Shown here: positions 54,981 through 62,761 of the stretch, piece by piece | How positions within the stretch are numbered: position 1 is the first letter of the stretch | Layout of the letters: each line of letters opens with the position of its first letter | The notes under the pieces: model-generated | Database searches by the model: none | What the model was told of the DNA's origin: nothing | The model's input: only the letters and a program-made list of their open reading frames with translations | Program-made: the position numbers and the translations under genes | Assembly (NCBI GenBank): GCA_005883305.1 | Contig: VBAC01000001.1 | Location: 2,294,001-2,358,000 of the forward strand | Origin: Alphaproteobacteria bacterium | GTDB taxonomy: Bacteria; Pseudomonadota; Alphaproteobacteria; Sphingomonadales; Sphingomonadaceae | Length of the DNA stretch: 64,000 nucleotides | Reading direction: 5' to 3'

Positions 54981-55877
54981 ATGAACGGCGATTACGATCC
55001 GCTCGACTCTCCCGCCGTCCGGCGCGGCTCCTGGTTTGGGCCGCTGATTCTGCCGCTCGTCGCGTTCCTGCTCGGTCTCGGCGCGATGGGCTATATCCTC
55101 GCCCGCTGGGACGCCGCCGCCCGAGTGGTTGGGGTCCAGCCAGCGCCGCCCCCCGCCGCTCTGGCCGCGCCTGTGGCCCCCGCCCCCGCGCAGGCCGTCG
55201 CCGCTCCGCCGGCAAGCGGGGCAACGCCCGCGGAAGAGCCCGAACGGATCCTGATCGACCCCGAAGTGGGGCGGCGGGTCTCCGCGCTCGAGCAGCGCAT
55301 CGCCCAGCTCGACACCCAGTCGCGCGCCGCGGTGGGCAATGCCGACCGCGCCGAGGGCCTGCTGGTCGCCTTCGCCGCGCGCCGCGCGCTGGACCGCGGC
55401 GTGGCGCTCGGCTTCCTTGAGGCGCTGCTGCGCGAGCGGTTCGGCGCCAGCCAGCCGCGCGCGGTCGGAATGATCCTTCTCGCCGCGCGCAACCCCATCA
55501 CGCTGCAGGAGCTGCAGCTCGGCCTTCAGGAGGCCGGCCCCCGGCTCGTCGGAACGCCGCCCGACGCCACCTGGTGGACGGCGATCCAGGCCGAGCTGGG
55601 CGCGCTGATTACCGTTCGCCGCCGCGACACGCCTTCGCCCGAGCCCGAGGAAAGGCTGCGCCGGGCGACTCAGCGGCTCGACGCGGGCCAGGTGGACGTC
55701 GCGCTCGCCGAGGTTTCGCGGATTCCGGGCAACGCCACGGCGTCCGACTGGATCCGCAAGGCCCGGCTCTACGTGGCCGCCCGTGCCGCGCTCGACACGA
55801 TCGAGACCGCCGCCCTGCTCGAACCGCGCGCGCCCGCGCCGGTGCCCGCCGCTCCTGCGCCCGCTAGACCTCGATGA
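54981..55877 (+). CDS. Mitofilin/HemX-like single-pass membrane protein
   Basis: 298 residues. One membrane helix (about 20-42, PLILPLVAFLLGLGAMGYILA), a Pro/Ala-rich linker, a coiled-coil segment (VGRRVSALEQRIAQLDTQSRA) and a helical C-terminal domain with EERLRRATQRLDAGQVDVALAEVSRIPG. This matches the alphaproteobacterial mitofilin-related protein often found after hemD (HemX/HemY region). Role probably structural in envelope or haem-biosynthesis membrane organisation. It starts eight bases after hemD and ends 14 bases inside the convergent phosphoesterase gene. Confidence 0.8.
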   Translation: MNGDYDPLDSPAVRRGSWFGPLILPLVAFLLGLGAMGYILARWDAAARVVGVQPAPPPAALAAPVAPAPAQAVAAPPASGATPAEEPERILIDPEVGRRVSALEQRIAQLDTQSRAAVGNADRAEGLLVAFAARRALDRGVALGFLEALLRERFGASQPRAVGMILLAARNPITLQELQLGLQEAGPRLVGTPPDATWWTAIQAELGALITVRRRDTPSPEPEERLRRATQRLDAGQVDVALAEVSRIPGNATASDWIRKARLYVAARAALDTIETAALLEPRAPAPVPAAPAPARPR

Positions 55878-56589
55878 GCGCGTAGGGGCGGCCCTCGGCC
55901 GCTTCGACCACCATCTGCGCGCAATTGTAGACCGGCGTGCCGCGAGGAGTCGCTCCGGTGAAGGCGCCGCGATGGGCGTGGCCGTGGACGACCGCCGCGA
56001 CATGATCGAAGCGGTCGACCGCGTCGGCGAGGCGGGAGCAGCCGAGGAATGGGTAGATTTCGAGCGGCTCGCCCTCGAGCGTCCCGGCGATCGGCGAATA
56101 ATGCATCACCGCCACGTTTCGCTCGGTCTTGAGCGAGCGCAAGGCGTTCTCAAGCTTTCGCGCCTCGTCGAGCGCGGCGTCGACGAACGCCTTGATCGGC
56201 GCCTCGCCGAACGCGCCGAGCTCGCCGCGCCCGAACCCGCCGAGGAAGCCCTTCACCCCGGCGAATCCGACGTCCTTGATCACCACCGCCTGCTCGCCGA
56301 GCACGGTGACTCCCGCGGCATGGAGGATTCGTGCGACCTCCTCGGGCTGGCCGCACTCGTAATCGTGGTTGCCGAGCACTGCGACGCTGGGAATCGTACA
56401 ATGGCGCAGGTCCTCGGCCAGGATCTCGGCCTCGCGAGTCTTGCCGAAATTGGTCAGGTCGCCGCACAAGGCGAGCACGTCGGCGACCTCGGAGATCTCC
56501 TCGAACATGTCGCGGTAGCGATGCTCGCTGGCCTCGGTGACGTGGAGATCGCCGATCGCCGCCAGCGTCAGCGTCTCAGTGCCGCTCAT
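55864..56589 (-). CDS. Calcineurin-like metallophosphoesterase
   Basis: 241 residues. Di-metal motifs in order: GDLHVT (D-x-H), ALCGDLTNFG (GD), VLGNHDYE (GNHD), VMHYSPIAG (His) and VVHGHAHRG (GH-x-H). All ligands are present, so it should be active. No signal peptide. Its start overlaps the nucleotidyltransferase stop by 14 bases, so the two are one unit; a nucleotide or nucleic-acid substrate is a reasonable guess. Confidence 0.9.
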   Translation of the reverse strand: MSGTETLTLAAIGDLHVTEASEHRYRDMFEEISEVADVLALCGDLTNFGKTREAEILAEDLRHCTIPSVAVLGNHDYECGQPEEVARILHAAGVTVLGEQAVVIKDVGFAGVKGFLGGFGRGELGAFGEAPIKAFVDAALDEARKLENALRSLKTERNVAVMHYSPIAGTLEGEPLEIYPFLGCSRLADAVDRFDHVAAVVHGHAHRGAFTGATPRGTPVYNCAQMVVEAAEGRPYALIEV

Positions 56590-57361
56590 GCTTTTCCTCG
56601 ATCCCCTTGCCGACGACGTCGGCGAAGCCCCACTGGGCGATGTCGATGATGTAGTCGCGCGGCGAGAAGAGCCGGCCGCGGCAGACCCGCATCCGCGCCG
56701 CGGGCATGTCGGCCTGGGCCTGCAACCGCGAGATCAGCTCGTCGAACAGCCAGCGCGGAATGCACTCCCGTTCGGTCGGATAGATGAAGCGGAAATTGAG
56801 CACGTGGATCAGAAGCACCTCCCAATAGAGCTCGAGCGCGCCGAGCAGATGCTCCCAGTCGATCTCGTCATGCTTCTTGAGGATGACGTGCGCGACGTCC
56901 GCGCCGTCGTAGCGGTAGCGGTCCTGGAGGAAGAGCTTGGAGAGCACGAACTGGGTCGGCGGCGTGATCCTGACGTTGGTTCCGTAAACCTCGGATTCGT
57001 AGGCATGCTCGAACCAATGGTCGGTGATCGGAATGCTCGCCGTCGACATGTTGTAGATCACGTCGAAGAACAACTCCCCCCTCCACACCTTCCCGATCCA
57101 CCGCTCGTCCTCAATGTCGATGCGGTAGCCGCGCTCCTTGAAGAAGGAGAGGATCTTGGGCGCGTCGGACGGCTTGCAGAAGACGTCGAGATCCTTGGTC
57201 GGCCGGGTGATGCCTGTGTAGCAGGACAGGGCATAGGTGCCCGACAGCAGGAACGGCACGCCGGATTCGTCGAGCAGGCGAAGGCTCTCGACGTAGAAGT
57301 CGACCGCCTCGGGCGGCGGCTCGAAAGCGGAGGAGTCGAGTGTTGGAAGCTGGGTGCTCAT
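56576..57361 (-). CDS. Nucleotidyltransferase superfamily protein
   Basis: 261 residues from the ATG at 57361. The MNT/AbiEii-like core has LLSGTYALSCYTGITRPTKDLDVF, with the G-S/T pair, the conserved R-x-T-x-D and the metal pair D-L-D. A helical domain follows with FVLSKLFLQDRYRYDGADVAH and a C-terminal IIDIAQWGFADVVGK. Members of this broad family transfer nucleotides to proteins, RNAs or small molecules. It is coupled to the phosphoesterase. The substrate is unknown, and a role as a toxin partner is possible but not shown. Confidence 0.82.
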   Translation of the reverse strand: MSTQLPTLDSSAFEPPPEAVDFYVESLRLLDESGVPFLLSGTYALSCYTGITRPTKDLDVFCKPSDAPKILSFFKERGYRIDIEDERWIGKVWRGELFFDVIYNMSTASIPITDHWFEHAYESEVYGTNVRITPPTQFVLSKLFLQDRYRYDGADVAHVILKKHDEIDWEHLLGALELYWEVLLIHVLNFRFIYPTERECIPRWLFDELISRLQAQADMPAARMRVCRGRLFSPRDYIIDIAQWGFADVVGKGIEEKHERH

Positions 57362-57563
57362 CGCGCGGCTGAACGGGCGGGCTGCCGGGTCGTTCCGCCG
57401 CAACTAGTCGTCAGGGAGCCTTCCAGCCTCTCTAGTCGCGCGCCGGCGCACCGGTCGCGAGACGTACTTGGATGCTGCCACATAAAAAGCATTGTCGAAA
57501 CACGCTTCCCGATTAGGTTGCTCCCGGAAACCGGCGATGACCGGTCGAAACGGGGCCAGAAAA

Positions 57564-59150
57564 ATGACCGGCATAGTATCCGTTCCTGCAACACCCGATG
57601 ACGTGCGTCGATTTCTCGACGGCAATCGGCGCAAATACGAGCAGGATTTGCAGCGCCTTCAGCTCGTCCTTTCCGGCCTTCGTCGCAAAGAGCGCGCGCT
57701 TCGCCACGTCTACAAAATATATAGCAGGGGAGAAGCTCAAGCCGGAGATGAGCTCAAGAGCGCTCGAAAGATACGATTGAAATTCAATGACTTCAATGAA
57801 AAGAGGAAGTCCGCTCAGGCATCGTTGTTCGACGTTCCAGACATTGTCGGGTTGAGGATCGTGGTCTCTTATCCGTCCGATATTTCGGCGATCGCCGCCG
57901 TCCTTGACAACGCTATCGACCGCAAAGAACTCCTGGCAGTCGCGATGGGCGCCCCAGCGCCTAGCTCCGTAATAACCACGAGATATGGCCGCCCCTTAGA
58001 AACAGGCGGATATTTCGCCTGTCACTACAATGTGAGGCTGCCCGGAGTCGGGATCGCCCGCCCCATTTGCGAGATCCAAATCAAGACCCTCCTCCACGAT
58101 GCGTGGGGCGCGAAGACCCATGATCTGACCTACAAGCCGGCGGGCAGGATCGGCGCCGAGTTGTTGACTAGCTTCGACCTTCTTGGCGCAAGTCTCGCCA
58201 ATCTTGATCAGCAAAGCGACGCTTTGAAGACCAGCATCGTGCGGAACGCCAGCGTTCGCGAGGCGAAGCGGCGCCGAGTCCAGACCTGCGTGCTGCACGA
58301 TCTTTCGGCCGGCGTGCTCGACTCCGTGGCTGATGCGGAACTGCGCCTTGAGCTTGTTGGCCTGCACTCGTGCATAGCGGCCATGGACACCGACACGGCA
58401 GACGAGGACGCCCAACCGGTGGCGAACCGCCTTCTTCAAGTGTTTGTCGGGCAGGAGGTCGCCTCATCGAGCTTGTTATGCTTCCTCGCAGCCATGCTTC
58501 AGCGGGCAACCTACATCGAGCATGCTCAGGAATCGATTTCGGCACGCGAGCAACTGTGCACCGATCCGCTGGACCGCTTGGGAATAAAGTTCGAGGGCTC
58601 GCTGGCCGCCTTTGCCGCGGGAGATGTAGGGGAGGCGATCGATATGGCGGAGAATGCCTCGGAGCTAATGAGAGAGCTGCAGGCCAATCGGGCCGCGGTC
58701 TCCAATGTCCTGCGATTGGATCGTATCGCAGTCGAAATGAACTCTAATCTCGCTTATTTCCATGCCGACATCATCGGCTCGCATGACGGCGACAAGCGCA
58801 ACGCGGTGGCGTGCGGTCGGAGTTACATGGAGCGCAGTATCGCGCTCTACCCTTCCATCGGATTTCCAACTCTGGGCATCCACGCCCCCGACGCGGATCT
58901 CCGCGCACTGCTTGCGGCCTCACCGATCGCTGCGGAGGCCTTCTTCGCCCTCGACAGCGAAGCCTATGTCGCGATCCAGACCTCGAACAGCGAGGAGCGG
59001 CTCCGCTCGGCACGCGAGCGCCTTGGCTTCATTCACAGCCATGTGCCCGCGCAGGTTAAGAGGATCGCAGGGTTGGCCTTGGATTATCATGATTATTGCG
59101 CACGCACGCGCCTCGCGGAACTCGAAAGCAGTTCGACACACACCGACTAG
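57564..59150 (+). CDS. RelA/SpoT-type nucleotide pyrophosphokinase domain protein with helical C-terminus
   Basis: 528 residues from the ATG at 57564 (MTGIVSVPATPDDV). Residues 20-200 carry the (p)ppGpp synthetase signature: DIVGLR at 93-98, GGYFACHYNV near 148-157 (the G-Y-x-S-x-H-Y position), EIQIKTLLHDAWGAKTH at 170-186 with the catalytic Glu170 and His186. No HD hydrolase, TGS or ACT domain is present. Residues 200-528 are helical, TPR-like in look (LEHAQESISAREQL-type segments, ENASELMRELQANRAA). Base composition is lower in GC than the flanking genes, and the gene stands alone beside tRNA-Gly, which suggests transfer. It could be an alarmone synthetase, or a toxin of the ToxSAS/CapRel type that modifies nucleotides or tRNA. 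Confidence 0.82.
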   Translation: MTGIVSVPATPDDVRRFLDGNRRKYEQDLQRLQLVLSGLRRKERALRHVYKIYSRGEAQAGDELKSARKIRLKFNDFNEKRKSAQASLFDVPDIVGLRIVVSYPSDISAIAAVLDNAIDRKELLAVAMGAPAPSSVITTRYGRPLETGGYFACHYNVRLPGVGIARPICEIQIKTLLHDAWGAKTHDLTYKPAGRIGAELLTSFDLLGASLANLDQQSDALKTSIVRNASVREAKRRRVQTCVLHDLSAGVLDSVADAELRLELVGLHSCIAAMDTDTADEDAQPVANRLLQVFVGQEVASSSLLCFLAAMLQRATYIEHAQESISAREQLCTDPLDRLGIKFEGSLAAFAAGDVGEAIDMAENASELMRELQANRAAVSNVLRLDRIAVEMNSNLAYFHADIIGSHDGDKRNAVACGRSYMERSIALYPSIGFPTLGIHAPDADLRALLAASPIAAEAFFALDSEAYVAIQTSNSEERLRSARERLGFIHSHVPAQVKRIAGLALDYHDYCARTRLAELESSSTHTD

Positions 59151-59482
59151 AGCTTCTTGGTGCCCCTGGCGTCTTCCCATCCATACGGAATTCGCATTTT
59201 CAGTTCCTTCCAATAACATCCTGAATCAACGGCGATTCGAGGTCAAGAGCAATCTACGTTGAGGATCATTTTGTGATGCTGAACGTCGGATTCCAGACCT
59301 TATGCAGCGCGTATATTGCCAAAACGTTCCGGTCGGACCTTAGCTGAGCTTCCTATCTCGTTCATTTGACGGTCCAAAATCCGGCCAGCCGACCGGCCCC
59401 ACGATGGCGGTTCGAACGTTCGGCCCACCTGCTCACCGCAGAAAGCGGCCCTCCCAGAGTTCGACCTCGAGGGTCCGAGAAA
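59151..59482. other. Intergenic region without a recognisable gene
   Basis: 332 bases between the RelA/SpoT-like gene and tRNA-Gly, with lower GC at the left. It holds a few short palindromes (cgaacgttcg near 59413) but no coding frame I trust and no repeat shared with the rest of the window. It may be the remains of a mobile insertion at the tRNA 3' end. Confidence 0.5.
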
Positions 59483-59557
59483 TGGAGCGGGCGAAGGGAT
59501 TCGAACCCTCGACCCCAACCTTGGCAAGGTTGTGCTCTACCCCTGAGCTACGCCCGC
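59483..59557 (-). tRNA. tRNA-Gly (GCC)
   Basis: 75 bases on the minus strand with encoded CCA. Acceptor stem gcgggcg/cgcccgc, D arm gctc/gagc, anticodon arm caacc-ttgccaa-ggttg giving anticodon GCC, T arm with gttcgaat. All stems pair. The 3' end points at the RelA/SpoT-like gene, the usual side for integration. Confidence 0.97.
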
Positions 59558-59631
59558 TCGACTGGCGGAACCGGTAGGGCCCGGTCCGGGTAAGGCGGCG
59601 GCTGCTAGCATGGGCTTGATCGCCCCGCAAC

Positions 59632-59679
59632 CCTGTCCCGAGCGAAGTCGAAGGGCCTGTCCTGAGCGAAGTCGAAGGG
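59632..59679. repeat. Tandem 24-base repeat (two units)
   Basis: Units at 59632-59655 and 59656-59679 share the core gagcgaagtcgaaggg preceded by cctgtcc and one variable base. A third copy, with two or three changes, lies inside a coding sequence at 60825-60848. A related half-site occurs in the inverted repeat at 30001-30081. Confidence 0.88.
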
Positions 59680-59757
59680 CCCCGAACGAATGGGGTTGGC
59701 AGGACGGGCCGCCTTCCCACATAGGGCCTAAGACAGGCCGTCCTTCGGAGAGTTTAA

Positions 59758-60666
59758 GTGGCGACATTGGGTTTGAGCGAAGCCGAGCGCGAGGCGGTCG
59801 AGAAATTCCGGCGCGATGTCATCGAGCCGAGCATGACGAACCTCGTCATCCTCGATTTCTGGGCCGAATGGTGCGGCCCCTGCAAGCAGCTCGCCCCGCT
59901 GCTGGAGAAGGTCGCCGCCGATTATGCGAACCGCGGCGTCACCCTGGTCAAGGTCAACGTCGACGAGGAGAAGCTGATCGCGGCCCAGTTCCGGATCCAG
60001 TCCATCCCGACCGTCTACGCCTTCTTCCAGGGCCAGCCGGTCGCCGATCTTTCCTCGGCGCGCACCGAGGGCCAGCTGACCGGCGCTCTCGACCAGATCC
60101 TCGCCCAGCTTCCCGTCGCGGGCGAGGCGCAGCAGATCGAGGCCGAGATCGAACCGCTGATCGCGATGGGCGAGCAGGTGCTCGGGGAAGGCGATGCGGA
60201 GCGGGCGGCCAATATCTTCCAGCAGATTTTCGAGATGGCGCCCGAGAATCCCGAGGTCGTCTCCGGCCTGGCGCGCGCCCTGATCGGGGCGGGGAAGCCG
60301 GACGAAGCGCGTGCGAAGCTCGAGGGCCTGCCTGAGAAGGTGGAGAAGGACCCGGCCATCGCCCGGGCCCGTTCGGCGCTCGCCCTCGCCGAGGCCGCGC
60401 CCGCCGGCGAGACGGCCGAGCTCGAAGCGAGGCTCGCCGCGGATCCCGACGATCATCAGGCGCGAATCGATCTCGCCGGCGCTTTGATGGCCGCCGGCGA
60501 CCGCGATGCGGCGGCGAACCATCTGCTCGAAAGCATCCGGCGCGACCGCGACTGGGATGAAGGGGCGGCACGCAAGAAGCTGCTTCAGATCCTCGAGGCG
60601 GTCGGCCTGGAGGATTCCTGGGCGGGCGCTCAGCGGCGCCGGCTGTCGTCGATATTGTTTGGCTGA
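59758..60666 (+). CDS. CnoX/YbbN-like thioredoxin with TPR domain
   Basis: 302 residues from a GTG. Thioredoxin domain at about 25-118 with WCGPCK (active CxxC) and the cis-Pro in QSIPTVYAFFQG. The C-terminal 180 residues are TPR helices (AERAANIFQQIFEMAPENPEVVSGLARALI in pieces). E. coli CnoX (YbbN) has SxxC and is a chaperone-holdase; the full CxxC here, as in Caulobacter, implies redox activity as well. It overlaps the next gene as TGATG (60664-60668). Confidence 0.92.
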   Translation: MATLGLSEAEREAVEKFRRDVIEPSMTNLVILDFWAEWCGPCKQLAPLLEKVAADYANRGVTLVKVNVDEEKLIAAQFRIQSIPTVYAFFQGQPVADLSSARTEGQLTGALDQILAQLPVAGEAQQIEAEIEPLIAMGEQVLGEGDAERAANIFQQIFEMAPENPEVVSGLARALIGAGKPDEARAKLEGLPEKVEKDPAIARARSALALAEAAPAGETAELEARLAADPDDHQARIDLAGALMAAGDRDAAANHLLESIRRDRDWDEGAARKKLLQILEAVGLEDSWAGAQRRRLSSILFG

Positions 60667-61319
60667 TGGAAGGCAGCCTCCTGCGCATCCCCGTCTTCCC
60701 TCTGGCGGGCGCGCTGCTCTTTCCCGGCAGCCAGCTCCCCCTGCACATTTTCGAGCCGCGATACCGCGCGATGATCCGCGACGCGCTGGCGAGCGACCGC
60801 CTGATCGGAATGATCCAGCCGAAGCCTGCCCCAAGCGAAGTCGAAGGGGGCGGCGGCGCCCAGCCGGACCTGTTCGACGTCGGCTGCATCGGCCGGATCG
60901 GGACCTGCGACGAGCGCGAGGATGGATGTTTCGACATCGTCCTGGAAGGGCTCAGCCGCTTCCGCGTCGCGCGCGAGGCGAAGGTCGACACGCCCTACCG
61001 CCAGGTCGATGCCGATCGCGAGCCTTTCGACGAGGAGGGGGACCCGGTTCTGGGCCTCGCCCAGCGCGCCGAGGTGGAGCGCGAGGCGAGGCGCTACGCC
61101 GACGCGCTCGGCTACATGATCGAATGGGAGCAGGTCTCCCGGCTCGACGACGAAATGCTGGTCAACGGGATTTCGCAGATCGCCCCGCTCGACGTCGGTT
61201 CGAAGCAGGCGTTGCTCGAGGCAACGGACCTCGCCGACCGCGCCGACCTGCTCGTCCAGTTCATGCAGTTCCAGCGCATGGCGCCCGGCGGAGCGGACGG
61301 GCCGGAGACGATGCAATAG
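60666..61319 (+). CDS. Lon N-terminal (substrate-binding) domain protein with repeat-derived loop
   Basis: 217 residues. The LON/PUA-like domain opens IPVFPLAGALLFPGSQLPLHIFEPRYRAMI, in pieces, and continues DVGCIGRIGTCDE and FDIVLEGLSRFRV. No ATPase or protease follows, so it is the stand-alone type. After MIQPKP comes PAPSEVEGGGG, encoded by a copy of the 24-base repeat (60825-60848) in frame; relatives normally have a short loop there. The function of stand-alone LON-domain proteins is unknown. Confidence 0.88.
   Translation: MEGSLLRIPVFPLAGALLFPGSQLPLHIFEPRYRAMIRDALASDRLIGMIQPKPAPSEVEGGGGAQPDLFDVGCIGRIGTCDEREDGCFDIVLEGLSRFRVAREAKVDTPYRQVDADREPFDEEGDPVLGLAQRAEVEREARRYADALGYMIEWEQVSRLDDEMLVNGISQIAPLDVGSKQALLEATDLADRADLLVQFMQFQRMAPGGADGPETMQ
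60825..60848. repeat. Copy of the 24-base repeat inside the Lon-N-domain gene
   Basis: The sequence ends aagcgaagtcgaaggg and matches the units at 59632 and 59656 with two or three changes. Its length is eight codons, so the reading frame survives. Confidence 0.85.
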
Positions 61320-61353
61320 CCTAATCCTCCTGCATTTGCAGGGGAGGATTAGG
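61320..61353. terminator. Bidirectional hairpin between convergent genes
   Basis: cctaatcctcc (61320-61330) pairs with ggaggattagg (61343-61353), with a small inner stem tgca/tgca. It fills the whole gap between the Lon-N gene stop and the UbiH-like stop. There is no T-run, so efficiency is uncertain. Confidence 0.6.
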
Positions 61354-61354
61354 A

Positions 61355-62575
61355 TCAGATCGGCAGGCCCCTGAGCAGCAGCGGCAAATCGCCCGATTCG
61401 CCGCGCGCCTCGGCCATCAGCCGGTCCTTTAGCGGCCCGATCCGCTGCACCGCGCCCATGCCCAGCCGGCGAAGGGCAGAGGCGGTCTTGCCGGGCACGC
61501 CGTAGAGCCGGGTCAGCGAATCCGTCGCCATCGCCACCATCAAGGTGTCGAGGCTGCGCCAGCGCTCGTAGCGGTCGAGCAATTGCGCGTCGCCGAGATC
61601 GAGGCCGAGCCGGGCGCCTTCGACAAGCACCTCGGCGAGCGCGGCGGCGTCGCGAAAGCCGAGGTTTAGGCCCTGGCCGGCAATCGGATGGATGCCGTGA
61701 GCGGCGTCCCCGACCAGAGCGAGCCGAAGGTCTGTGAGCCGCGCTGCGTGGTGGAAGCCGAGCGGATAGCTCCAGCGGGGCCCGGCCAGCGACACCGTGC
61801 CGAGGAAGCCCCCCATTCTCTTCTCGATCTCATGGCTAAGCGCGCGCTCCGGCAGCGCCAGCATCGCGGACGCATCCCGCTTGGAGACCGACCAGACGAT
61901 CGCCGAGCGGGGGCGTCCGTCCTCGCCCGCCAGCATCGGCAGGATGGCGAACGGCCCGGCGGGATAGAAAATTTCATAGGCGGTCTCGTCATGCGGCCGC
62001 TCGTGCGAGACCGTGGCAACGATCGCCACGTGATCGTAGCTCCAGCGGGCGAGCGGCAGGTTGGCGGCCTCGCGCATGGGCGAGTTGCGCCCTTCGGCCG
62101 CGACCAGCAGCGGCGCGGTGAGCAGGCGGCCGTCGTCGAGCGCCACGCGAACTCCGTTGCCGTCGCGCACAGTCTCGGCCGGGCGCGCCGGCATAACGAG
62201 CTGGATAAGCTCGGCCGCCCGGGCGCTCTCCTGCAGCGCGCCGCGCAGGAGCCGGTTCTCGACCATCACGCCGAGCGGATCGTCGTTCTCCTCGGGCTCG
62301 AAGGCGATGCCGCCTGGTGCGAGGCCATCGCTGACTCGGATGGCGCGGATCGCGCAGGTTCGGTCTTCGAGCCGGTCCGCCACGCCGAGCGCCTCCAGCA
62401 TCCGCCAGGAGGAGCTCGAGACGGCGGTGGCGCGCCCGTCATAGGCTTTGGCGATCTGGGTGGCGGGATCGGCGGGATCCACGACGATCGTCGCCAGCCC
62501 ATGCCGGTCGAGCGCGAGCGCTAGGCTGAGTCCCACCAGGCCGCCGCCGAGGATGATCACGTCCGCTTGGCTCAT
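61355..62575 (-). CDS. UbiH/UbiF/COQ6 family FAD monooxygenase
   Basis: 406 residues. FAD loop VIILGGGLVGLSLALAL at the N-terminus, the DG-type segment AAEGRNSPMREAANL, and the second FAD motif GDAAHGIHPIAGQGLNLGFRD. These identify the ubiquinone hydroxylase family (UbiH, UbiF, UbiL or similar). Which ring position it hydroxylates cannot be told from sequence. It is divergent from ftsK across 186 bases with a palindromic repeat. Confidence 0.9.
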   Translation of the reverse strand: MSQADVIILGGGLVGLSLALALDRHGLATIVVDPADPATQIAKAYDGRATAVSSSSWRMLEALGVADRLEDRTCAIRAIRVSDGLAPGGIAFEPEENDDPLGVMVENRLLRGALQESARAAELIQLVMPARPAETVRDGNGVRVALDDGRLLTAPLLVAAEGRNSPMREAANLPLARWSYDHVAIVATVSHERPHDETAYEIFYPAGPFAILPMLAGEDGRPRSAIVWSVSKRDASAMLALPERALSHEIEKRMGGFLGTVSLAGPRWSYPLGFHHAARLTDLRLALVGDAAHGIHPIAGQGLNLGFRDAAALAEVLVEGARLGLDLGDAQLLDRYERWRSLDTLMVAMATDSLTRLYGVPGKTASALRRLGMGAVQRIGPLKDRLMAEARGESGDLPLLLRGLPI

Positions 62576-62587
62576 TTCCTTCCCCTA

Positions 62588-62672
62588 GACCGTTTTCCCG
62601 AAAACGGTCCAGATCATTCAAAGGAGCGCTTTTCGGCCGCAAAACCGGACCACTTTTGCTGAAAAGCGCTCC
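62588..62672. repeat. Palindromic element between ubiH-like and ftsK
   Basis: gaccgttttcccgaaaacgg then tc (62588-62609) is a near-perfect palindrome. Then ggagcgctttt (62623-62633) and aaaagcgctcc (62662-62672) are inverted copies about 28 bases apart. The element lies between divergent genes, so it may include promoter or operator sites. Confidence 0.7.
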
Positions 62673-62761
62673 GCCGTTGCCCCGCTGCAACGCCAAGCGC
62701 TTGACCGGGGAGTCCGAGCGGGCGCATTAAGCCTGTTGGGAACATTTGGGGCACATATCCG

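Noticed and set aside
57362-57563. A direct repeat of the tRNA-Gly 3' end as an attachment site
   Set aside because: Reading this gap against the tRNA end shows no match of useful length, so an att site is not claimed.
59366-59593. A 75-codon plus-strand ORF reading SGRRDSNPRPQPWQGCALP
   Set aside because: It is the antisense of tRNA-Gly; this peptide is a well-known artefact of translating across a tRNA gene.
59626-59700. A CRISPR-like array
   Set aside because: The two 24-base units abut without spacers and there are no cas genes in the window.
59433-59720. A 95-codon minus-strand ORF with SLRTGPSTSLGTG
   Set aside because: It is translation of the tandem 24-base repeat and the tRNA, not a gene.
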